Origin: Podaxis mareebaensis | Lineage: Eukaryota > Basidiomycota > Agaricomycetes > Agaricales > Agaricaceae | Length of the DNA: 64,000 bases | NCBI GenBank assembly: GCA_018524725.1 | Contig: JAEUWP010000518.1 | Location: 27,003 to 91,002, forward strand | Direction of reading: 5' to 3' | In this document: positions 48,286-58,245 of the stretch, one piece after another | How positions within the stretch are numbered: position 1 is the stretch's first letter | How the letters are laid out: each line of letters begins with the position of its first letter | The notes under the pieces: generated by a model | What the model was told of the DNA's origin: nothing | The model's database searches: none | Seen by the model: only the letters and a program-made list of their open reading frames with translations | Translations under genes and position numbers: made by a program

Positions 48286-50703
48286 ATGGGTCAGAATAAC
48301 AGTACCCTTGGTCATCATAGGCCATTGGGTCGATCAAGTTGGCGTTCGGATGACAGCTCAGGCCACTCAAGGGGCTTCTTCCCCGGTGCCCACCATTTCA
48401 CGATCAAGAAAGCTATAATGATTGACAGGAACCAGCCGAACGATACACACTGTAAGCATTCTATTGACATCCATAACCAGCGGTAACTTCATGAACAAAA
48501 TAGTTATGGAATTACTTGCGAAAAACAAGATCGTCGGCGCCGAATTCAACTCATCCGAGCGCTATCCACCCCCAACCTGTCATCCGGGAACCAGACTTAA
48601 CATATTAGGCAACATTCAGTCGTGGATGCATAACATTGCCCATGAGAAAAAGGTCTTATGGCTCAACGGCCCTGCTGGGGTTGGCAAATCAGCTATCACC
48701 CAGGCCATTGCAGACACCGAGTCCGATGCCCCGACCTCCATACTGGGTGCTACGCTCTTCTTTTCACGCCCAAGCGAGCGCGATGACCCCCAGCGTGTCT
48801 TCACCACCATTGCATACCAGCTCGCTGCCAAGTATCCATATTACCGGGGATACATCACCGAGATGCTCGCTCAGGATCCCACACTGGTGGGCAAGTCACT
48901 CATCGAGCAGTTCAAAAAATTCATCGTAAAACCCTTTACCGACAAGAAATTGTTGAAGGGCTTCGACAACCCAGTATTGGTACTCCTCGATGGATTGGAT
49001 GAATGCCGTGGTGAAGACGCACAACGTGAAATCATCTCCCTCATTGGCAAATTCGCCCTCCAGTATCCGAAATCTCCTCTCATCTGGCTCATCGTCAGCC
49101 GCCCAGAGCCTCATATCCGAGCTGCGTTTTCCTCCGAGTCAATTGAAGCAAGCTACCAGGAGATGGTGATACCTGCGGACTCGGTCGAGGCATGCCTGGA
49201 TGTCGAACGATATCTGCGAGACAAATTCGACGAAATTCAGAGAGAATACCCTGACTCATTTCCATCGCCGTCACAACCATGGCCAGCTGAATCGCATTTT
49301 GTGAAGATAGCAGCTCGCTCATCTGGCCTGTTTATATTCCCCACTCTTGTCATCCGGTTCATTAGGGATAGGGAATATGCCAACCCAATCACTCAGTTGA
49401 TCAAGGTCCTTAATGTCATCGACTCTGTACCATCGGGTGATACACTAGAAAATCCCTTTGCAACTCTTGATGTTCTCTATACCCGGATCCTTTCTGGAAT
49501 ACGTCAAGACATACTACCGACTACAATGAGCATATTAAAGTTTTACGTCCACAGTCCCCATTACTCTGGCTTCCTCCACAGATTTGTTGTTGCCTGCAAT
49601 TTTCTCGGAGTTACCCAGGCTGACGCGTATGGTGCGCTTACGAAGCTCCATTCTGTGCTCAAAATCCCAGGGCATGAAGATGCGTATAAAAAAAGAGTGG
49701 AGCCTTTCCATGCTTCGTTTTTCGACTACCTCACTTCACATTTCCGCTCTGGAACATTCTACGTGGACAAGCTAGAGGCAGAACGATGCTACCTGTCCCT
49801 GTGTGTCCGTATCCTACTAGAATCCTATGATCCTGGTCAGTCCGCCTCTCCTCCAAATGGTGATAAACTCTGAGGATATTCGCAGATGCATCTAATATCC
49901 AAATGTCTCGGATCAAATTATCTTGGCCGTTTGGAGGCCGTGACACAAAAATTCGAGCTAAACTTTACGAATTCTCATTCGAGCATCCAATCATTGCCGA
50001 GCCTGAGTTGATCAATGATTCCATCAGGACAGAATTCCGGAGACTTTCGTCCTTCTTTCGAGATCTGGATTTTGGGAAATGGGACCACCTTTCGCATGAG
50101 GGGCTTAAGGGACACGCCCTAGGTGTTTTCCTTTGTTCGGTTTGTGTCTCTCCTTCCTATCGCGTGGAGGCACTGACATTGGACGTAGCCTTTTGCATCG
50201 CAGCTTAAGGAGTGGGGAGTCGTAAAAACGGCCCCATTACGATCGTTCAATTTCGACCACATCAGGCTAAATCAAACTGCTGCGATATTCAAGGTTTTTT
50301 CCAAGCGTCAGGACTCTGTAGGCGAAGAAGTACCCAAAGGAAATTGGGACCAGCCTCACGTCCTTTGGGATGAGTCGATTCGTGACGTGAGTGGAGCCGC
50401 TGGTTGAGTTGGCAGTAATCTATCCTTTGTTTGATGGCGTTTAACATGAAATTGTTTCCCTAACAGACTCCATTCGTGGACAACCAGGGGAAGATCCCCT
50501 TCTGGGAGGAGAAGCACGTTTGTTTATCTGAGGATTCATTTTGGGAAGCCCATGTCCAGAAACGGCTCTCCACATTGACAAGCACCACGCCGTCTCATCC
50601 CATCACACTATTCGGAAAAGGAGAAAAGAGCTGTGCATATCTCCGTTTCGAAGTCCCTGGAGAACTTTGGATCTACGCCCTGCCCTGTATCCAGCCCATA
50701 TAA
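48286..50703 (+). CDS. NACHT NTPase N2, predicted N-myristoylated
   Basis: Exons 48286-48451, 48504-49835, 49886-50139, 50189-50386 and 50467-50703 give 728 residues. Starts MGQNNSTLGHHRPLGRSSWR, keeping Gly2 and Ser6 but with His in place of some basic residues. The second motif is GFFPGAHHFTIKKAIMIDRN, a variant shared only with N3. Walker A is NGPAGVGKSA, Walker B LVLLDGLDECR. Exon 2 is 18 nt longer than in N1, N4 and N5, with the extra residues at SPHYSGFLHRF. The exon 2/3 border region is almost identical to N3 (see findings). The splice acceptor before FMELLAK is the common AATAG. The same C-terminal domain ends in WIYALPCIQPI. The frame is open throughout. Confidence 0.9.
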
Positions 50704-50899
50704 CATGTATATGTCTGCTTCACTTGCAATTTAGTAAACCATCAACTTGTCATGATTCCGATCCCGAGGAAGGTTCCCAGTCTTGAGCCTAGAGACAGTT
50801 TTAGCAAAGAACACCAAACAGCCAAGGATGCTCCGAATCCACTTAACACACAAGTACTCGCACTACGGTCAAAAAACAATGTACAAGCATACTTAACTA

Positions 50900-50994
50900 G
50901 CACATCGCGAGGGTTGAGCTCGCAGCCTTCAGATTGCAAAACAAGCCCGGGCTCGGTAAGAGTCTGATGCTCTATCCGATTGAGCCAGGCGGGT
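50900..50994 (-). pseudogene. Decayed tRNA-Lys(CTT) copy
   Basis: Very similar to the tRNA at 46081-46174, including the intron, but the acceptor ends no longer pair well (ACCCGCC against GATGTGC) and the T loop TTCGACC has become CTCAACC, which would destroy the T-loop fold and the internal B box. Probably not expressed. Confidence 0.8.
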
Positions 50995-51299
50995 TTGAAT
51001 GCATCTGCCTTTCTTGCGCTCAGCGCCTGGGACCCTTCATACCTCGCTACAACGTTCAGGAAGAGAAGCCAATCCCATTGATTACACGGCGTTAAATCAA
51101 CTAAGAAGTAGAATCTAGTTACTGATCATTCACTTCACTGCCGTGTCATGTGCTCGTGCAGTGTTCATCTATCTAACCATATCACGAAAGATGGAAGATA
51201 TGAAAGGTGGGGAAGGGGCGTCTCCAAGCATCATACAAAAGTGAGAGAGGATGAAAGGACAGATCAAGGAAAGGAACGAAGAATCGGAGGATGGACGAA

Positions 51300-53655
51300 C
51301 GTGATCTAATTGACATCCATAGTTGTCTCACTTTCCTTCTCCTGTTCAGGAACCTCTTTCTCGCCATTCGCATTTGCATCCGCACTCGCACCCGCATCAG
51401 GCTGAGGTGCCTGCGGCTTGGGCGTCTGTGTGCCCGAGTCAGGAGTTCCAGCAGGGACCACTAGTGGCTTTTGCTTAGACCTCGTTACAATCGGGGTAGC
51501 TGGCCTGATCCCTCTTCTTCAGGATTTCCGCGCTCGTCAAAACGCTGTCAACGTTCTTCGGACGTTCATCCTGTTTTTCCACGAGACCGTTTGGCCATTT
51601 CTCAATAACGGCAACCTCTCCACAACACTCTCCTTGTCCTTCTCGTCGATGTGTGCATACGTCTCATCCAAGAAGGTAGCTTGTGACAGGTACTTGTTGA
51701 GGGCTTGGCAGAGCTGTGAGATGGCCCTTGGCATTCATTGGACTCGTGACAGCGGAAGGTGAGGGAGTCACTGAGGACTTCGAGGGCACTGGGGTGGGCG
51801 ACATAAATGGGTTTGGTAGCGTCTTCGCAGTCGGCGGTGAAGAGCCAGCCCTTAGATTTGGAAAGGGCGGCGGGTTCGGATTTCCTGCAGCAGTGACGAA
51901 GGGGGCGTACAGGCCATCGGGCTTGCCTCGAGTACCGTAGGTGTACTCTTCAGGGGAACTTTTACCATCCTAATAACAGTCATAAAAGTCAGGGAGGTTT
52001 TTCTGATTCATAACAAGTAACGAACGTCAGTACCCTGAACAAGTTTCTCGGCAGCTTGCATCTCCGACTCACACTCCCTGTAGCTGTCCAATGTCGCCTT
52101 GTCCAATGAGGTGTTGACAGCGACAAACGGAACACTTTCTTCTTTAGTCTTCTTCTTAGGCGGAGTGGGCTGAGAAGCACCGTCACTGGCAGACTGATCG
52201 ATGTCCATAAGGCAGGCTCTCCTTCTCAATTCTCTCAACGTGTGTTCTCGAAAGAGAGGATACCGTGGAGGTTAAGGCGAGTTTTGACCGCGACAATGGT
52301 AGGATCTCCCTTGGGATTAGGAGGAACCGCAGTAACAATGAACTGGCCGAGGGTAGGGTTCATGCCGCCAGGAAGGAGGGACGACTCAGCATAAGCAGCC
52401 TCGACAGTCGACGCCTGACGGCGGTAGAACAACAAGATCTTCTAGAGGACACGCTATTGCCTCGGGGGAAGGTGAGGATTTCAGTATCATTGTCGGAATC
52501 AGTGGGAAACCGCTGCCACTGGACTCTGATGAGGTAGTGGTTCGTGTCGTGGATGGTGAAGTCACGGACAGGGAAAACGGGGGAGAACGTGGCACAGGCA
52601 AAGGTGGCAGCGCGGGCGACGGCTTCATCTTGGTTCAGGGTGAAGGGAGGGCTCTTACCGCCGAACGCTTATGGATGTGGTCACGGACAGCAGGAACACG
52701 GGTACATCCACCGGCGATTCGACGGAGTCGATCTGATCCAGGTGTGAGAGCAGATTCAGCGATGGCACGCTGAATGAGAGCCTCGATAGCTTCGGAGAGG
52801 GGAGCGATGAGACCTGAGAGCTGGTCGTGAGTTTGGACAACGCATCGATATCGCCCATGAGGAACTCGACGTTCAGAGACCTGTTTTTTTTTGCAGACAA
52901 GACCTTCTTAAGCTTCTCGCATCCAACAAAAGACGGAAAGTGGCCTTGGGGCTGAGTAAAATATCAACCTTGTACTTGGCGTTGACCTCAGCAAAATGCT
53001 GCAGCAGGGTGTAGTCAATGTCACAACCACCAAGATTGGGACTGTATGCAGTTCTTGACATCCAGTCGACCTCTGGGGACGGCCGCAATCGTGACAGGGA
53101 AGCGCGCATGGCCGACATCAACGAAAGCGACACAACGAGGATTTTCGGGTTGGGGAGGTAGATACCATAGCTGGGGGCATGGCAGTGGCGTCTTTAGCGA
53201 TGCGGAGGACGTTGAGGTTGGCGATTGCAGCAACGTCGGGGATAACACACCATTGGATGTCAGTATATCAGCCAGGGACAGCAATGGCAATACCAGAAAC
53301 AGAGCTTCAGCTTCTTGGCAGCGATTTCACGTATTTTGCTGAGATAGGCGCAAATGAACTGGGTGAAGGAGGTCTGCTTCCCGCCCAGGTAGGCCATCTA
53401 GAAGACGAGCTGATAAGGATTCTCCATAGAGGCTGACTTTGAGCACTCACCTCCGCACCAACGGTACCATTGACATCAACAAAGCAAGTGTTCGGGACTT
53501 TTTGCTCGACGTTCTGAACCCGAGGGTCACCAAATGTCTGATCGCTTCAAGTTGCTGATGGTATTGTTCAAGTTTGGAGTCTCATGTGTTTTGGGAGCCT
53601 CGCCGATCGTGCACTGTTTTGCGCCGGCAGCAACGAGCAATCTAGAAGGGGCAGG
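51300..53655 (-). pseudogene. Hsp110/Sse1-type chaperone pseudogene
   Basis: Protein blocks appear in order on the minus strand from 53,650 downward: GAKQCTIGEAPKTHETPN, VQNVEQK, FVDVGHARFPVTIAA, KATFRLLLDA, NVEFLMGDIDALSKLTT, a P-loop-like VGGCTRVPAVR split over frames, TLNQDEAVARAATFACA, DFTIHDTNHYLIRVQWQRF, PGGMNPTLGQFIVTAVPPNP, RLNLHGILSFE, FVAVNTSLDKATLDSYRE and the acidic, Pro-rich tail near 51,350. These fit the nucleotide-binding and substrate domains of Hsp110, the exchange factor of Hsp70. The blocks change frame repeatedly and stops intervene, so the gene is dead. The C-terminal part also occurs at 46.4 and 57.4 kb. Confidence 0.75.
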
Positions 53656-53740
53656 TGAGTGAGTTGGAAGCGAACAAAGGCTGTGACAAATACACAGTTT
53701 GTGACTTTGTTGGTGACGTCATCGATTGCCCGACGTCTAG

Positions 53741-54030
53741 ACACCACCTACTAACCCTCTCAGCCTCCTACATTGCCCAAAAGCTTTTCAAAAGGCTCCC
53801 TCTCTTCTTCCCTTTCCTTCCACCAGATCAAAACCGTCAGCCTCTTCTGTTCAGCCCGTGGATCCAACTCAACACCTCTTTCCGTCCCTCAGACCAAGTG
53901 TCGATCATTAGACCTTGGTGGCTCTATGCCTAACCAAGTTCATCCTCCGCACAACCCGAATCCCGCAAAAATCAACCTCAACCTCGAGTACCATGGGAAC
54001 AAACCCCGCCTCCACCCAAACCCCCTATCC
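53741..54030 (+). pseudogene. Decayed copy of adenylate cyclase exon 2 start
   Basis: Aligns, with scattered substitutions and indels, to about 36980-37290. Shared words include 'gcttttcaaaaggctc', 'gttcagcccgtggatc' and 'ctctttccgtccc', in the same order and orientation. The reading frame is broken, and the fragment joins a dispersed repeat at about 54031. No other part of adenylate cyclase is seen here. Confidence 0.75.
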
Positions 54031-54430
54031 CACTTTCTTTACTCTCCTTCTGTAGTGCCTAGATGTGAAAAGATCCATTGCGACGCGACACGAGATAAGA
54101 ACGGAAGCAACAATAGCGGGACATAGCCCTCCATGCGAGCGAGCCTTTATATCTGGCCACAAAACTTTGAACATGTTCCTGGTGGAGGTTACAAAAGTGC
54201 GATCCCAGGGATGACGAGCATTCGGAAGATGTGGACAATAGGAAGGATGGTTAAAAGGCTTTCGTGGTGCTTGTGGGGTGTGTGGGGTTGGATTAGTGGG
54301 AAAGACAGGAAAGAGAGACAAGGCACGGTTGGAGTGTGCCGTATGTCAGAATGTAAGAGTCCCAATAGACACGAGTGGCAAGATTGGGGGAGTGGGGCAG
54401 AATGCAAAGATCTGTGAGGTTAGATTTCAT
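54031..54430. repeat. Dispersed repeat, copy 4
   Basis: Blocks 'cactttctttactctcc', 'gatgacgagcattcggaag' and 'gttaaaaggctttcgtgg' in the usual order. It is followed by the conserved upstream block of N3. Confidence 0.75.
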
Positions 54431-54629
54431 AATACAGTAACCAAGGGCAGTGGAATGAGGCGGCCACTGAGGTTGCCAATCGTAGCAGTTCCAGGCTCAA
54501 GTGCTCAAGGGTGGCTAAACCCAATGAGACTCACGATCGGCAAGGATCAGCACCATGTGCGTCAGTCAAAGCTCGATTTTTGGGCGCTCATTCGATCCAT
54601 GTCCACTCTTGGTCCGCTCTAGATCCCAA

Positions 54630-54649
54630 GTCACGGCCCAGTGTGTGAC
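54630..54649. promoter_or_regulatory. Candidate dyad operator upstream of N3
   Basis: GTCACG-GCCCAG-TGTGTGAC, 75 bp before the start codon. The right arm carries a 2-bp insertion relative to the N4 version. Confidence 0.4.
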
Positions 54650-54724
54650 CAGATACCTCAACAACCCCAGAACACAGCCCACACGGTGGCCTGATCCCAC
54701 TCCTACCACCTCCTCTCACCATCC

Positions 54725-57154
54725 ATGGGTCAGAATAACAGCAAACCTGGTCGTCGTAAGACGTCGAGTCGATCGAGTCAACACTCAGATGCTACTTCAG
54801 GCCCTTCAGCTGGCTTCTTCACCAATGCCCACCATTTCACGATCAAGAAAGCTATAATGATAGACAGGAACGAGCTGAACGATACGAAATGTAAGTATTT
54901 CGCTCGACGTTCATAACCAGTGATGACCTCATGAAGGAAATAGTTATGAAACTACTTGCAAAAAGCAAGATCGCTGGTGCCGAATTCAACTCATCTGAGC
55001 GCTATCCTCCACCAACCTGTCATCCGGGTACCAGACTCGATATATTAGGCAATATCCAGTCATGGATACATAACGTTGCCCGCGAGAAGAAGATCTTGTG
55101 GCTCAACGGCCCTGCTGGCGTTGGCAAATCGGCCATTACCCAGGCCATTGCAGACACTGAGTCCGGTTCCTCGACCTCCATACTAGGCGCTACACTCTTC
55201 TTTTCTCGGCCAAATCAGCGCGATGACCCCCAGCGCGTCTTCACCACTGTCGCATATCGGCTAGCTGTCAACTATCCACACTACCGAAGGTACATCGTCG
55301 AGCTGCTCGCCCGTGACCCCAGGCTAGTCGAAACGTCACTGGTCGAGCAATTCAAAACATTCATTATGGAGCCTTTTACCAAAAAGAAACTGTTGAAAGG
55401 CTTTCACCACACCGTTCTGATACTCCTCGATGGATTGGATGAATGCAGAGGTGAAGATGCGCAGCGCGAAATCATCTCCCTAATTGGCAAATTCGCCCTC
55501 CAGCACCCGACATCTCCTCTCATCTGGCTCATTGTTAGTCGCCCAGAGCCCCATATCCGAACTGCATTCTCCTCCGAGTCAATTAAACCATGCTACATGG
55601 AGATGGTGGTGCCTGTCGACTCGGCCCAGGCCTGTTTGGATGTCGAACGATATTTACGAGACAAATTCAACGAAATCCAGAGAGAATACCCTGACTTATT
55701 TCCATCGCCACCACAGCCATGGCCAGCTGAATCGCATTTTGTGAAGATAGCAGTTCGTTCATCTGGCCTTTTCATATTTCCAACTCTTGCCATCCGATTC
55801 ATCGAGGATAGGGAATATGCAAACCCAATCTCTCAATTGAACAAAGTCCTTGAAGTCATCGACTCCGCACCATCGGCTGATACCGCGGAAAATCCTTTTG
55901 CGACTCTTGATGCACTTTATACTCAGATCCTTTCTGGAATACATCGACACGTACTACTGACTACAATGAGCATATTGAGGTATCACATCAGTCATCCCGA
56001 ACGCACTTTTCATCCCGACAGCCTTGCGCTTGCCTGCAATATGCTCGGAGTTATCCAGGCCGACGCGTACAGTGCACTCAGGAAGCTCCATTCTGTGCTC
56101 AAGATCCCGGTGCCTGAAGATGCACATGAACAACCGTTGGAGCCATTCCATGCTTCGTTTTTCGACTACCTCACTTCCCATTCCCGCTCTGGAACATTCT
56201 ACGTGGACAAGCTAGAGGCAGAACGATGCTACCTTTCCCTGTGTGTCCGTATCCTACTAGAATCCTATGATCCTGGTCAGTCCGCCTCTCCTCCAAATGG
56301 TGATAAACTCTGAGGATATTCGCAGATGCATCTAATATCCAAATGTCTCGGATCAAATTATCTTGGCCATTTGGAGGCCATGACGCAAAGATTCGGACTG
56401 AACTTTACGGATACTCATTCGAGGATCTAATCGCTGCCAGGCCTGAGTTAGTCAATGATTCCATCAGAACGGAATTCGAGAGACTTTCGCCCTTCTTTCG
56501 AGATCTGGATTTTGGGGAATGGGATCACCTTTCGGATGAGGAGCTTGACGGACACTTCCTAGGTGTTTTCCTTTGTTCGGTTTGTGTCTCTCCTTCTTAT
56601 CAAGTGGAGACACTGACATTGGACATAGCCCTTCGTATCGCAGCTTGAGGAGTGGGGAATCTTAAAAACAGCCCCATTACAATCATTCAATTTCGATCGC
56701 ATCAGGCTGAATCAAACTGCTGCGATATTCAAGGTTTTTACCCGGGATCAAAACCCTGTAGACAGGGAAATACCCGAAGGAAATTGGGACTTTCCTAGCT
56801 CCTTTTGGTGCTGGTCGATTCGTGGTGTGAGTAAAGCCGCTGGTTGAGTCGGCAGTGATCTATCCTTTGTTCGATGGTGTTTAACACGAAATTGTCCCCT
56901 TACCGCAGACTCAATTCGTTGACAACAAGGGGGAGGAAGTCATCGGTTACAACTTGGCAGTGAAGCAGGTTCGTTTATCTGGGAGTTCGTCTTGGGAAGC
57001 CCACGTCCGGAAGCGGCTCTCCACATTGACAAGCACCATGCCGTCTCATCCCATCACACTATTCGGAAAAGGAGAAAAGAGCTGTGCATATATCCGTTTC
57101 GAAGTCCCCAGAGAACTTTGGATCTATGCCTTGCCTTGTATCCAGCCAATATAA
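54725..57154 (+). CDS. NACHT NTPase N3, predicted N-myristoylated
   Basis: Exons 54725-54890, 54944-56275, 56326-56579, 56629-56826 and 56909-57154 give 731 residues. Starts MGQNNSKPGRRKTSSRSSQ, the strongest myristoyl-plus-basic signal of the set. The second motif GFFTNAHHFTIKKAIMIDRN is of the N2 type. Walker A NGPAGVGKSA, Walker B LILLDGLDECR and WLIVSRPEPHIR are intact. Exon 2 carries the 18-nt extension (SHPERTFHPDSLALAC). The C-terminal domain reads FFRDLDFGEWDHL, LEEWGILKTAPL, WEAHVRKRLSTLTS and WIYALPCIQPI. With N2 it forms a subgroup that appears to exchange sequence by conversion. No stop or frameshift. Confidence 0.9.
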
Positions 57155-57250
57155 CATGTATATGTCTGCTTCGCCTGCAATTTAGTAAACTATCATCTTG
57201 TCATGTATGTCTGCTTCGCCCTCAATTCAGTAAACTATCATCTTGCCATG
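57155..57250. repeat. Short tandem duplication in N3 3' flank
   Basis: The phrase 'tgtctgcttcgcc' to 'aactatcatcttg' occurs twice, about 47 bp apart, just after the N3 stop. Single-copy in the N2 flank. Confidence 0.75.
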
Positions 57251-57439
57251 ATTCTGGTGCCGAGGAAGGTCCTCAGTCGGGAACCTACAGACAGCTTTAG
57301 CGAAGAACACCAAACAGCCAAAGATGCCCCGAAGCTACACACAGTACAAGTTACTGGCATTGCATTAAGAGAATGCATAAGCATCTCTGACTACATAGGC
57401 AGACTTGATTTCATTTTTTTCGCGGCGCATTCATCGCTC

Positions 57440-57568
57440 GGGGCCGCCGTCCATTACTATGTCACGTTTGTATTCGCACGTGCATCAGGCTGAGTTGTCT
57501 GTGTCCCGAACCAGGCATTCCAATACGGATCACAGGTGGCTTTAGCTTAGGCTTTACCGGAATTTCTA
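57440..57568 (-). pseudogene. Third Hsp110 C-terminal fragment
   Basis: Minus-strand reading PPVIRIGMPGSGTQTTQPDA matches the Pro-rich tail at 46.5 and 51.4 kb. It ends where the MITE begins. Confidence 0.5.
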
Positions 57569-57570
57569 TA

Positions 57571-57928
57571 CTATTGACGCACCCCGGTTCGGATGGCACC
57601 CCGGTTCGGACGAACATTTGTATGTTGCTCTACACTCTATGTAAATTCTCCAAAAATTTATAATAAATGGCTAATAAATAATCAATCTAATGTGCGCGTA
57701 TTACTGTACTGAAATATGAGGCGATTGGAGAGAGCGTCGAGCGGGGTCAATGTCACCCTCTGTCACTCTAGCCGAGGAATGCCGTGTCGGGGTTTTCCGT
57801 CTAATCCTGGTGACCCTCCAAGGTCTACGTACATAGATCAGCTGAGTTTGAAAAAGCCCATGTGGGAAAGACGTGACTGAGGTGACCATCCGAACCGGGG
57901 TGCCATCCGAACCGAGGTGCGTCGATAG
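57571..57928. mobile_element. MITE-like element with TA target-site duplication
   Basis: The ends are inverted repeats: left CTATTGACGCACCCCGGTTC, right (reverse complement) CTATCGACGCACCTCGGTTC; the similarity runs ~45 bp, including an inner second copy of the CCCGGTTCGGA word. A TA dinucleotide flanks both sides. At 358 bp and with no transposase, it fits a non-autonomous Tc1/mariner-type element. Confidence 0.8.
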
Positions 57929-58154
57929 TACTTATACTTTCTACACATGTCCATGACTCCGCTGGACCACTCTTCAACACTTGCGTCACTGTACATTTGC
58001 ATACCATCATCCGGGTACGTAACACCTCCACCACACATCGCCTCATCGCCCTTATTATACGTAGATGCTATGCTGGGAGGCGTAGTTACTTACACCTGTC
58101 TTAGCCATACGCCCACTGCGCTTTAGCAGTCACTGAGTTTACTGAAATCTAGAA

Positions 58155-58172
58155 GTCACGGTCCAGCGTGAC
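58155..58172. promoter_or_regulatory. Candidate dyad operator upstream of N4
   Basis: GTCACG-GTCCAG-CGTGAC, a perfect 6-bp inverted repeat with a 6-bp spacer, 74 bp before the start codon. Conserved in position before N2, N3 and N5. Confidence 0.5.
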
Positions 58173-58245
58173 TACATCATCCCATGAATATGTCGCAACA
58201 GTGCTCACCAGGCCCTGATCCCCACACTCACTCACTTCCACCATC

